Source: Marinobacter psychrophilus (GTDB lineage: Bacteria; Pseudomonadota; Gammaproteobacteria; Pseudomonadales; Oleiphilaceae). From it: DNA of 64,000 nt. Of this stretch, positions 56,477 through 64,000 are shown piece after piece. Location of the stretch: positions 1,736,001-1,800,000 of the forward strand of contig NZ_CP011494.1 in the NCBI RefSeq assembly GCF_001043175.1, read 5' to 3'. The translations under genes and the position numbers were made by a program. Under the pieces are notes generated by a model. It ran no database searches. It saw nothing but the letters and a program-made list of their open reading frames with translations, and was not told the DNA's origin. How positions within the stretch are numbered: position 1 is the first letter of the stretch; each line of letters begins with the position of its first letter.

Positions 56477-57664
56477 TTAGTTGAGTTCAGCCAGGCGTGC
56501 TGCTTCGCCAGCGATAACCCTTTCTTCGTCGGTAGCAATCACCAGTATTGGGAATCGCGACTCTTTACAGTCAATTCGGCCACCACGATTGAGGCCATTA
56601 TCATCATTATTGTGCTGATCAATGGCGAAGCCAAGCAGCCCCAGCTGATTGACGGTCTGCTGGCGTACACGAGCGCTGTTTTGGCCAATGCCACCGGTGA
56701 ACACCAAGGCGTCAAGCCGGTTCAGCGATACCATCATGGCTGCGACATATTTGGCCAGGCGGAAGCAGAACACATCGATGGCCAGTTGCGCTGACGGATC
56801 ACCTTGGTCCGCCAGGTCGCTCAGGGTGCGCATGTCGTTGGTTTGCCCTGACAGCCCCAGAAGACCGCTGCTGTGGTTGAGTTCGTTGTGCAGTTGCTCG
56901 GCGCTCACGCCTTTGCTCTGCAAGTAATCAAACAGTCCGGGATCTACGTCCCCACTTCGGGTACCCATTACCAGACCCTCTAGAGGTGTCAGGCCCATGC
57001 TGGTATCAACGCTTTTGCCATCGCGTATGGCGGTAATGCTGCAGCCGTTGCCCAGATGCGCGGAAATAATGGAGGTCACAGCGGTGGATTGCTCCAGGCG
57101 GAGAGCTGCCTGTTGCAGCATGTAAGCGTGGCTTGTGCCGTGGAAGCCGTAGCGGCGAACGCCCCAGTCACGGTAGTAGTTCTGTGGCAGCGCGTAATGG
57201 AATGCGTGTTCCGGCAGGGTCTGGTGGAAAGCTGTATCAAACACCGCCACCTGTGGCACCAACGGAAACAGCTCGCGGGTTGCCATAATGCCTTCAACGT
57301 TAACCGGGTTGTGCAGTGGAGCTAGCAAATTACAGGCCTGTATAGCGGCCAGCACCTCGTCGTTGATCAGTACCGCTTCGCGAAAGGTTTCGCCACCATG
57401 AACAATCCGGTGGCCAATAGCCGCTGGTTGTTTCGGCATCAGGCCCTTTTTCTGCGCTGTATCCATCAGTACGGCCAGGGCTTCCTTGTGCGTGGTGTTG
57501 GGGGGCAGCTTGGTGGCGTCGCGTTGCTTTCCAATGCGAAAGCGGGCATTAGGAGTGTTCAGTCGTCCTGCCAGCATCGAGGCAATCTTTTGTCGATCTT
57601 TGTCAAAAAGCGCAATTTTTAGCGAGGAGCTACCGCAGTTCACCACTAATAATGTGTTTTCCAT
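56477..57664 (-). CDS. ackA: Acetate kinase
   Basis: AckA makes ATP and acetate from acetyl phosphate, or the reverse, with Pta. 395 residues from ATG 57664: VVNCGSSSLKIALFD at the N-terminus, GHRIVHGGETF, FDTAFHQTLPE, RRYGFHGTSHAYM, AHLGNGCSITAIRDGKS, and MGTRSGDVDPG, all family signatures. The longer frame to 57721 runs into the upstream gene. Gap to pta start is 35 bp. Confidence 0.96.
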   Translation of the reverse strand: MENTLLVVNCGSSSLKIALFDKDRQKIASMLAGRLNTPNARFRIGKQRDATKLPPNTTHKEALAVLMDTAQKKGLMPKQPAAIGHRIVHGGETFREAVLINDEVLAAIQACNLLAPLHNPVNVEGIMATRELFPLVPQVAVFDTAFHQTLPEHAFHYALPQNYYRDWGVRRYGFHGTSHAYMLQQAALRLEQSTAVTSIISAHLGNGCSITAIRDGKSVDTSMGLTPLEGLVMGTRSGDVDPGLFDYLQSKGVSAEQLHNELNHSSGLLGLSGQTNDMRTLSDLADQGDPSAQLAIDVFCFRLAKYVAAMMVSLNRLDALVFTGGIGQNSARVRQQTVNQLGLLGFAIDQHNNDDNGLNRGGRIDCKESRFPILVIATDEERVIAGEAARLAELN

Positions 57665-57693
57665 AATTCTGGATTTCCAGTTTTTCAGATTTT

Positions 57694-60105
57694 TTAATGG
57701 CTTGTGTACGAATCCAACCACTGACTGAATTCAATAGCGGGTAGTGGTCGACTGTAAAAGTAGCCTTGGGCGCAATCGCAACCTGCCTCTTGCAGAAATT
57801 GGACCTGTTCTTCCTCTTCAACGCCTTCTGCAATCAGTCTGAGCCCCATGCTGTGTGCCATATTGATGATTGCACTGACAAGAACTGCGTCATCCGGGTC
57901 TTTCAGAACGTCTTGTACAAACGATTTATCAATTTTGAGTGTGTCAAACGGGAATCTTTTCAAGAAACTGAGGGCGGAATAGCCGGTGCCAAAGTCGTCT
58001 ACAGACAGGCGTACGCCGTGCTCGTCGAGCTCTTGTAAAATCTGGGCGGTTTCAATCGAGTTGTCCAGAATGAGGCGCTCGGTAATTTCCAGTTCCAGAA
58101 ACTCGGCCGCCAGGCCGCTGGTAGACAATGCGTTCATCACAGAGGTAACAAAGCCTGCGGCGCGGAACTGTCGAGGTGAAACGTTCACCGAAATTCCAAT
58201 ATCGCGACCCAGTTGGTTTTTCCAAGTCACAGCATTTTGGCAGGCCTGCTGAATGACCCATTCACCAATAGCCGTTATAAGCCCGGTCTCTTCGGCCAAC
58301 GGAATGAAGCGGTCAGGCATGACCTGGCCAATTTCCGGATTGTTCCAGCGCAGTAAGGCCTCTGCTGCCAGCAGGTTGCCGTTAGAGGTGTTTACAATGG
58401 GTTGGTAAAATAACTCGAATTCTTCTTGTTGCAGTGCGCGCCTTAGGCGGGATTCAAGCTGAAGGCGTTCGTGGGATATTTCGCTCATCTCTGGCGAAAA
58501 GTGCACGTAGTCGCTTTTGCCTTTTCGTTTGGCTTGGTACATAGCCGCATCGGCGTGCTGCATCAGCTCGCCGCTGTTGTCAGAATCTGCTGGGAACGCC
58601 GCAATACCGATGCTGGTGGTGACGTATACCTCGTGACTGTTTAACTGATAGGGCATTGAGAAAGTTTTGAGTATGCGTTCGGCTACTTGAGACGACACCT
58701 CGGCGCTTTGCAGCCCCGGCAGAATCACCAAAAATTCATCGCCGCCCAGGCGAGCGACTGTGCTGCTGCCCCGCAGGCAGCTAGAAATGCGCCTGGCGGC
58801 TTCGATCAGCAGGGTGTCACCGGCATCGTGGCCGAGGGTATCGTTAACATGCTTGAAGTTGTCGAGGTCAAGAAACATCACTCCAACTTCGGTGCTTTCG
58901 CGCCGGGCTTGCGCCAGCGCGAGCTTTAGGCGATCGAGTGCGAGCATGCGATTTGGCAGTCCGGTCAGGATATCGTAATTGGCCTGGCGCAGCAGTTGGC
59001 GCTCATAGCGTTTCCGAATACTGATGTCTTCACCCAGAATGAGAAATCCGGTGGTATCTGCTTTTGCATCCTTGATGGGCGTTACGATTAGCTGCTCCCA
59101 GAAGCGCTCGCCGTTGCGCCGGGCGCTGGTCACTTCGCCCTGCCAGACGCCCACTCGCTGCACCTGCAGGCGAATGGACTTCCACAGTTTTTCGGCCTCC
59201 CGATTATCCGAGTTATCGCTGCCCAGTGACCCCGGGTGTTTGCCGATGATGGAGAGGGGACTGTGACCTGTTAGTTGGCTGAATTTTTGATTAACAAATT
59301 CAATGTGCCATTGACGGTCGCAAATGATGACGGATGACGGGCTTTGCTCAATGGCCTGAGAAAATTTCTGGATTTCCAGAGCATCTTGCTCTTGGCGGGC
59401 GATGTCCTGATTCAGGCGCTCGCGCATTTGGTTAATCGCGTCAGTTACCTGGCCTAATTCGTCTTGACGTCGGCCGGGCGTATCAGGTCGATTCAGCGTT
59501 AGCGGGCGTTTCAGATTATGAATTGAAAATTCCCTGGCGTAATCCGCCATAGTGGTCAGATGTCGGGTAACAAAAAACCGGAAAATCCAGATAATAAGAA
59601 TGGAAATAAACAGCGTTTGTAAAAATTGAGTGGCGAGAATAATGCCCACACGCCTTTTCATGTCTTGATTTACTCGCGCAAGGTCAGCGGTAATGGTAAG
59701 TCGCCCTAGCTTGAACTCGTCGCCCTCAACATGAACTAGCTCAAAGCTGTGAACAATGGTGGCGACGTCGCGGGGGATTTCACCAATCACTAATTCAGAA
59801 CTGGGCTCAATCGCAAGCCGTAAGTGGACAATGTCCGGGAGGCTGAGAATGCCTTCCAGCTGAATTTGCAAAAGCTTCTGGTCCAGTGCCCACAGGCTTC
59901 GTGCCAGCCCTGAGCTGTCGCTGGATTCAACGGCCTGCATGCGTGCTGTGATTTGCGTAAGCTCTTTGCGGTAGTCTGAGTAAAGTTGAATGGCAGAAGA
60001 GATGAATGTAAATGCCAGGCTGAATATCAAGACCCAGGCCAGTAAACGCAAAGACAGCAGCGAGCGCTGACGAAGCAGGTTCAGGCGCCTAAAAAATGTT
60101 GTCAT
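57694..60105 (-). CDS. Membrane GGDEF-EAL protein with PAS domain
   Basis: 803 residues: N-terminal membrane helix (about 17-40), a periplasmic sensor part (about 45-160), a second helix (about 165-185), a HAMP-like segment, PAS/PAC (about 250-365), GGDEF (about 375-530) and EAL (about 545-800). The cyclase motif is canonical (RLGGDEF near 453), and the phosphodiesterase motifs are also intact (EALLRW, DDFGTGYS near 702), so either activity is possible. It should make or degrade cyclic di-GMP at the inner membrane. It lies 29 bp upstream of ackA on the same strand, so co-transcription is possible. Confidence 0.92.
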   Translation of the reverse strand: MTTFFRRLNLLRQRSLLSLRLLAWVLIFSLAFTFISSAIQLYSDYRKELTQITARMQAVESSDSSGLARSLWALDQKLLQIQLEGILSLPDIVHLRLAIEPSSELVIGEIPRDVATIVHSFELVHVEGDEFKLGRLTITADLARVNQDMKRRVGIILATQFLQTLFISILIIWIFRFFVTRHLTTMADYAREFSIHNLKRPLTLNRPDTPGRRQDELGQVTDAINQMRERLNQDIARQEQDALEIQKFSQAIEQSPSSVIICDRQWHIEFVNQKFSQLTGHSPLSIIGKHPGSLGSDNSDNREAEKLWKSIRLQVQRVGVWQGEVTSARRNGERFWEQLIVTPIKDAKADTTGFLILGEDISIRKRYERQLLRQANYDILTGLPNRMLALDRLKLALAQARRESTEVGVMFLDLDNFKHVNDTLGHDAGDTLLIEAARRISSCLRGSSTVARLGGDEFLVILPGLQSAEVSSQVAERILKTFSMPYQLNSHEVYVTTSIGIAAFPADSDNSGELMQHADAAMYQAKRKGKSDYVHFSPEMSEISHERLQLESRLRRALQQEEFELFYQPIVNTSNGNLLAAEALLRWNNPEIGQVMPDRFIPLAEETGLITAIGEWVIQQACQNAVTWKNQLGRDIGISVNVSPRQFRAAGFVTSVMNALSTSGLAAEFLELEITERLILDNSIETAQILQELDEHGVRLSVDDFGTGYSALSFLKRFPFDTLKIDKSFVQDVLKDPDDAVLVSAIINMAHSMGLRLIAEGVEEEEQVQFLQEAGCDCAQGYFYSRPLPAIEFSQWLDSYTSH

Positions 60106-60267
60106 ATCAGGGATAAGTTGCCCGCAAGTTGTCAGAATCTAGCGAAAGGTCTTAATGAACTATAGCAGCCAAAGTTTCGCGTTGTCTTGTATTGGTCGGG
60201 GTTAAAAGGAAGAAAAATAAAAGTTGGAATACATGCAACGGCTTATTTTTTTAAGCCACTATAGGGC

Positions 60268-60281
60268 TTGATGTAGATCAA
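60268..60281 (+). promoter_or_regulatory. FNR/Anr box upstream of the ccoM-like gene
   Basis: TTGATGTAGATCAA matches TTGAT-N4-ATCAA exactly, 66 bp before the start codon, with a possible -10 (TAACCT, 60304-60309) at the class II distance. Indicates low-oxygen induction. Confidence 0.8.
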
Positions 60282-60347
60282 CACGAGGATATGCGGCAAG
60301 TCGTAACCTGAGTTCAGATCGAAACACGAGAATTTAGGAGATTTGCC

Positions 60348-60503
60348 ATGTATCTGGACACTGTTGTTATCGCTGGCATCGTAACTGTGCTGCTGGTGGT
60401 GGCATTTTTTGTAGGGTTTGGCGTCTTTATTATGCGCGATCAAAAAGCCCATGGCCCTGACGCTAATGAAATCGCGGGTAAGAAGATAGATAAGCCATCT
60501 TAA
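60348..60503 (+). CDS. ccoM: CcoM-like small cytochrome cbb3 oxidase subunit
   Basis: A 51-residue single-span membrane protein: short N-terminus MYLDTVV, one helix (about residues 6-28, IAGIVTVLLVVAFFVGFGVF), then a polar tail starting MRDQKAHGPD. It closely follows the pattern of CcoM, a small subunit found with cbb3 oxidase in Pseudomonas stutzeri (D-VV-AG-VTV---AFF-GFG-FI--D). AGGAG lies before ATG, a perfect FNR/Anr box lies upstream and a terminator downstream, so it is a real, oxygen-controlled gene although far from any cco operon here. The name rests on recalled family pattern only. Confidence 0.72.
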   Translation: MYLDTVVIAGIVTVLLVVAFFVGFGVFIMRDQKAHGPDANEIAGKKIDKPS

Positions 60504-60548
60504 TTGAGGTCACGAGACCTGACAGGAAAAAATTGAGACGAGTAATAT

Positions 60549-60589
60549 AAAAAATCTCCGGAGACTTTGACAGTTTGCGGAGATTTTTT
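60549..60589 (+). terminator. Terminator after the ccoM-like gene
   Basis: A 12-bp stem AAAAAATCTCCG/CGGAGATTTTTT with a 17-nt loop; T run at the end. Confidence 0.85.
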
Positions 60590-60623
60590 GTATTCCAAAA
60601 TAAGGCAAATAGGTTGAGCGAAT

Positions 60624-60699
60624 TGGCGTCCCCTAGGGGGTTCGAACCCCTGTTGCCGCCGTGAAAGGGCGGAGTCCTAGGCCGCTAGACGAAGGGGAC
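60624..60699 (-). tRNA. tRNA-Glu (anticodon TTC)
   Basis: A 76-nt tRNA with encoded CCA: acceptor GTCCCCT, D arm TCGTCTAGCGGCCTAGGA-type, anticodon arm CCGCC-CTTTCAC-GGCGG (anticodon TTC), T arm AGGGG-TTCGAAC-CCCCT. No second tRNA beside it. Confidence 0.96.
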
Positions 60700-60786
60700 G
60701 CAACATATTCAACTACTTGCCTCATTGAGGAGGCGCACATAATATGAGCCGACCTTGCCTGTGTCAACACTTTTTGCCGCTATTAT

Positions 60787-61692
60787 TCAGTTTGCGATCG
60801 CATCCTTTAGCGCAAGCTCCAACTCCGTGAAGCGGAATTCGAAACCCTCAGCCTGAAGCCTGGCGGGAATTGCGCGCTGCCCGGTCAGCAGCAGTCCGGA
60901 CATTTCGCCCAACGCCAGCTTTAAGGCCACGGCGGGTGCCGGCAAAATCGTAGGGCGATGGAGCACACTACCCAAGGTTTTTGTAAATGTTGCATTGGTC
61001 ACTGGAGACGGACTAACAACGTTGTATGCCCCCACTGCGGTCTCGGTAGTCAACATCCACAGCAAAGCCCCTACAACATCCTGTCGGTGCACCCAAGGCA
61101 TGTACTGCTCGCCACTGCCAAGCTTGCCACCGACACCGAGTTTGAACGGCAGAATCATGCGTTGTAAAAAGCCGCCGTTGGGGCCCACCACGATTCCGGT
61201 TCGCGACAGGCAAACGCGCACACCCATATCAGCGAGCTCCATAGCGGTTTGTTCCCAGTCACTGCAGAGGCGATGGGTGAATTCGTTATGTGGAGGCGTC
61301 GCCTCGGTTACTTCAAGGCCACCCTGGGCGCCGTAAAAACCAACAGCGGATCCAGACACCATAGCCTGCGGCGGCTGCAGCCAGGTTTTTGCCACATCAA
61401 CCAGCTGTTGCGTCAGTTCAATACGGCTGTCGCGAATTGCTTGTTTGCGCGTCTCGCTCCAGCGCTTATCAGCAATGCCTTCGCCTGCCAGGTTGATAAT
61501 GGCGTCAAAGCCTTTATGGCCCCGCAATTTGGCCAAATCCGGCAGCGCCTCAACTCGACCGCATATAGCGCGCACATCTGCTGCACTCTGTCGGCTCAAA
61601 ACCGTAATTTGGTCTCCGTTTGCGAGTAATTCGCGGCATAGAATCCGTCCGATAAAACCGGTGCCACCGGTCAGCAATATGTGTCTGCTCAT
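60787..61692 (-). CDS. TIGR01777-type SDR epimerase (YfcH-like)
   Basis: An extended short-chain dehydrogenase/reductase of 301 residues: nucleotide-binding LTGGTGFIGRILCREL at residues 7-22, DAIINLAGEGIADKRW, SGSAVGFYGAQG (with the family YG in place of YxxxK), and a C-terminal DUF1731 segment (GQRAIPARLQAEGFEFRF). Relatives are called YfcH or cell-division inhibitor SulA-like in old annotations; the reaction is unknown. Confidence 0.9.
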   Translation of the reverse strand: MSRHILLTGGTGFIGRILCRELLANGDQITVLSRQSAADVRAICGRVEALPDLAKLRGHKGFDAIINLAGEGIADKRWSETRKQAIRDSRIELTQQLVDVAKTWLQPPQAMVSGSAVGFYGAQGGLEVTEATPPHNEFTHRLCSDWEQTAMELADMGVRVCLSRTGIVVGPNGGFLQRMILPFKLGVGGKLGSGEQYMPWVHRQDVVGALLWMLTTETAVGAYNVVSPSPVTNATFTKTLGSVLHRPTILPAPAVALKLALGEMSGLLLTGQRAIPARLQAEGFEFRFTELELALKDAIAN

Positions 61693-61813
61693 GATGTTTC
61701 CATTCCTTGCGTAGAAGGCCCCTTAGTGCTGAAGGGTGTCTGTTGCCTTGTTTCCCGCGTACACTGTCGCATAAACAATTACTATGGCAACAACCTTAAC
61801 AGGGTAATGGTGA

Positions 61814-62416
61814 ATGTTCGATTGGAAAGACATTCTGGATTTCTGGTTTGGTGAGTTAGACAAAAATGGGCTGCCTGACCCGGCTCATAGCAATCGCTGG
61901 TTTCTGAGTAACCGAAAGTTCGATCAGGAAATCCGTAGGCGTTTTTTGTCGTTGGTATTGTTTGCCTCTGAGCAGGGTCTTGACCATTGGCAGAAAAAGG
62001 CTGGCGGCGTGCTCGCTGAAATTCTGTTGCTTGACCAGTTTTCGCGCAACATTTTTCGCGGCGGTGCTTTGGCATTTGAGCAGGATATTCTGGCTCGAAA
62101 GTTATGTAAGCAGGGTATGAGCAAAGGTTTTGACGTGTCGTTACCGGCCATTCAGCGGGGATTTTTTTATATGCCCTTGCAGCACTCCGAACGCCAAGAA
62201 GATCAGTCACTTGCGATAGAGTGTTTTGAACAGCTCACAGCATCCACTAGCGGCTTGTTGAAGGAGTTTATGGGCAGTTTTTTGCAATCTGCCCTTGAAC
62301 ACCAGGCAATAATCACGCGCTTCCGCCGTTTTCCGCATCGGAATAAAGCACTGGGGCGAACTAACACAAAAGAAGAGAGCGACTATTTGCTCAATGGAAC
62401 ACGTTTTGGCCAGTAA
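61814..62416 (+). CDS. DUF924 family protein
   Basis: A 200-residue helical protein of the DUF924 family (TPR-like fold), beginning FDWKDILDFWFGELDKNGLP with the family FWF motif; LLLDQFSRNIFRGGALAFEQ near 74 and YMPLQHSERQEDQ near 117 are the conserved cores. Function not established. Stands alone, 59 bp before the next gene. Confidence 0.88.
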   Translation: MFDWKDILDFWFGELDKNGLPDPAHSNRWFLSNRKFDQEIRRRFLSLVLFASEQGLDHWQKKAGGVLAEILLLDQFSRNIFRGGALAFEQDILARKLCKQGMSKGFDVSLPAIQRGFFYMPLQHSERQEDQSLAIECFEQLTASTSGLLKEFMGSFLQSALEHQAIITRFRRFPHRNKALGRTNTKEESDYLLNGTRFGQ

Positions 62417-62475
62417 GTTTATGATGTTCCTGTCACCGGATTGGCCAGTAATGGATTTTCCTCACTAGGGACGCT

Positions 62476-64000
62476 ATGCACCAAACAATAACCACTGCGC
62501 AATTTATTTATGATCTGATCGGGCGTAGAAGCCCGCTCGATGTCATTTTGTCGGCGATAAGTACAATGGTTGAAGAGCAGTTTCCCGATGCCATGGTGTC
62601 GGTGATGCTCTATTCCGCGCAAACCCGAACGCTGACCTTGGTCGCCGGTGATGCTTTCAGCCAGAACTATCGGCAAGCAATGCGCGACATACCGATTGGT
62701 CCGGAGGTGGGTTCTTGCGGAGCCGCCGCCTATCGTCGCGAGATTGTGGTGTGTGAAGACCTATTAACCGATAGCTGCTGGGTAAGTTTTATCGACCTGG
62801 TGAAGTCGGAGAAAATCGCAGCTTGCTGGTCAGCACCGATCATTTCCCCCTCAGGTGAACTACTGGGAACCTTCGCCACCTATTACCGTCACTGTAAATC
62901 GCCAGAATTGTCCGAAATCACCCTTATCCGCAAAGCGGCCGGCCTTGCCGCCCTTGCGATAGAGCACCATGCGGAAAGGGATCGCAGAGTGTCGAGTGAG
63001 CAGCGTTACCGGTCTTTGTTCAGCCAGCACCCTGATTGTGTCTTTGAGATTGGCCTTGATGGCCGCTTTGTGGACTGTAATCCGACAGCGGAAGTCATCT
63101 CCGGTTATAGTCGCGACCAGTTGGTCGGAGAGCATTTTAGTAAGGTGTTGTTACCCGAGTTTTACGACGTTGCTAATGAAGCGTTGATTTTGATGGCTGG
63201 AGGTGAGTCCCATAGTTACGAAATCGCTGGTTTGAACGCGTCGGGCGAAGCCATATTCGTAGACGTCATTAACCTGCCTATCGTCGTTGATGGCGACGTT
63301 AGGGGCGGTTATGGCATCGCCCGGGACATCAGCGAACGTAAAAAAGCTGAAGATCGTATGCGGTTGCTTGAACGCGGCATTGAGGCAAGTCCAAACGGCG
63401 TTGTGATGCTAGACGCGAGCGTGCAGGACTATCCAATGGTTTATGTGAACCCGGCATTCACTGAAATGTCAGGCTATCAGCCCGAGGAAGCTATCGGGAA
63501 GGGTTATTTGGTGCTCTTTGGCAAAGACACTGCGCCGGAAGCGTTGCGCTTGATCCGGTCAGCGTTGGAGCATCAGGAAGAGTGTGATATCACGCTTCTG
63601 TCCTATCGGAAAAATGGTTTCACCTTCTGGAAAAAACTGACAATAACCCCGGTCTACGATGGCCGTGGAGAGTGCACTCACTACATTGCGGCCCAGCAGG
63701 ACGTTACGCGTCAACTGAAAAGTGAAGAGCTTCTTGACTATCAGGCTCGCCACGACCCCGTTACCGGATTGCCAAACCATCGGCTGTTCGAGGCGCACCT
63801 CAGTCAGGTATTTGTCCGCGCGCGCGGCAGGACCAGCGACATGGTGCTGTTGTATGTCGACCTTGACGATTTCAAGTCGCTGAACGAAAGTCTTGGCCGC
63901 CAGGTGGGGGATTTGTTGTTGGCGGTAGTCGCCGATCGCCTGCGCAATTTGTTAGCCAATGATGATGTGCTCACCCGTTTGGCAGCAGACGAATTTGTTA
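62476..64000 (+). CDS. GAF-PAS-PAS-GGDEF signalling protein (3' end outside window)
   Basis: At least 508 residues, no membrane helix seen: GAF domain (about 15-165, GPEVGSCGAAAYRRE), PAS 1 (about 180-295, RSLFSQHPDCVFEIGLDGRF), PAS 2 with PAC (about 305-425, VYVNPAFTEMSGYQPEEAIG) and a GGDEF domain from about 430 (HDPVTGLPNHRLFEAHL). The motif reads AADEF instead of GGDEF, so diguanylate cyclase activity is probably lost. An EAL domain often follows such degenerate domains but would lie past base 64000. Start ATG 62476 has AGGG 6 bp upstream. Confidence 0.9.
   Translation, partial: MHQTITTAQFIYDLIGRRSPLDVILSAISTMVEEQFPDAMVSVMLYSAQTRTLTLVAGDAFSQNYRQAMRDIPIGPEVGSCGAAAYRREIVVCEDLLTDSCWVSFIDLVKSEKIAACWSAPIISPSGELLGTFATYYRHCKSPELSEITLIRKAAGLAALAIEHHAERDRRVSSEQRYRSLFSQHPDCVFEIGLDGRFVDCNPTAEVISGYSRDQLVGEHFSKVLLPEFYDVANEALILMAGGESHSYEIAGLNASGEAIFVDVINLPIVVDGDVRGGYGIARDISERKKAEDRMRLLERGIEASPNGVVMLDASVQDYPMVYVNPAFTEMSGYQPEEAIGKGYLVLFGKDTAPEALRLIRSALEHQEECDITLLSYRKNGFTFWKKLTITPVYDGRGECTHYIAAQQDVTRQLKSEELLDYQARHDPVTGLPNHRLFEAHLSQVFVRARGRTSDMVLLYVDLDDFKSLNESLGRQVGDLLLAVVADRLRNLLANDDVLTRLAADEFV

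Noticed and set aside
60243..60452. Minus-strand open frame of 69 codons
   Set aside because: Opposes the ccoM-like gene and covers its FNR box; the plus-strand gene has a ribosome site, promoter element and terminator.

Overview
The window reads as chromosomal DNA of a motile, respiring marine-type gammaproteobacterium, most like Marinobacter. This is inferred from conserved gene orders (queA-tgt-yajC-secDF; iscRS-ndk-rlmN-pilF-rodZ-ispG-hisS-yfgM-bamB-der; flgBCDE/flgFGHIJKL behind sigma-54 promoters) and from protein character; no database search was possible.

Layout. 1-2700 (minus strand) is a three-gene ABC importer (ATPase cut by the window edge, permease, periplasmic binding protein). 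3016-5296 holds an AMP-forming acyl-CoA synthetase and a YiiD-type thioesterase. 5329-8210 (minus) is an Fbp-type ferric-iron importer (permease and binding protein) with a Fur-like site and no ATPase gene. 8385-14521 contains a PilZ protein, an ABC-2 exporter pair, queF, a membrane class III nucleotide cyclase with an Mpo1-like protein, a nitroreductase and a LON-domain protein. 14814-25758 is the flagellar rod/hook/ring cluster, in two transcription units each preceded by a near-perfect -24/-12 promoter.

A tRNA-Leu(CAA) gene at 25840-25926 is the insertion site of an 8.4-kb genomic island (25927-34348). It is bounded by a 14-bp exact (27-bp imperfect) repeat of the tRNA 3' end and carries its own tyrosine integrase. 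Its left half holds decaying small genes (a lipoprotein, a membrane peptide, two minus-strand genes each broken by an in-frame TAA, a possible IS3 trace). Its right half is an intact operon: HupE/UreJ-type metal permease, CobW-family GTPase, DUF1097-like membrane protein, and nitrile hydratase beta, alpha (CTLCSC cobalt-type motif) and accessory protein. Upstream of this operon are a sigma-54 promoter, an exact IHF consensus and two NtrC-like elements, so it looks like a mobile, possibly nitrogen-controlled, cobalt nitrile hydratase module. A truncated IS66-type tnpA lies near the right end.

After the island come queA, tgt, yajC, secD and secF; a SuhB-like protein that has lost the phosphatase catalytic motifs; trmJ; cysE with a repetitive acidic tail; and iscR-iscS followed directly by ndk, without iscU/iscA/hscBA/fdx. 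The conserved run continues to der. 54291-57664 (minus) is ackA-pta, preceded by a GGDEF-EAL protein. At 60348-60503 is a 51-residue gene resembling the cbb3 oxidase subunit CcoM, with a perfect FNR/Anr box upstream, followed by tRNA-Glu, an SDR epimerase, a DUF924 protein and a GAF-PAS-PAS-GGDEF protein cut by the window end whose GGDEF motif reads AADEF.
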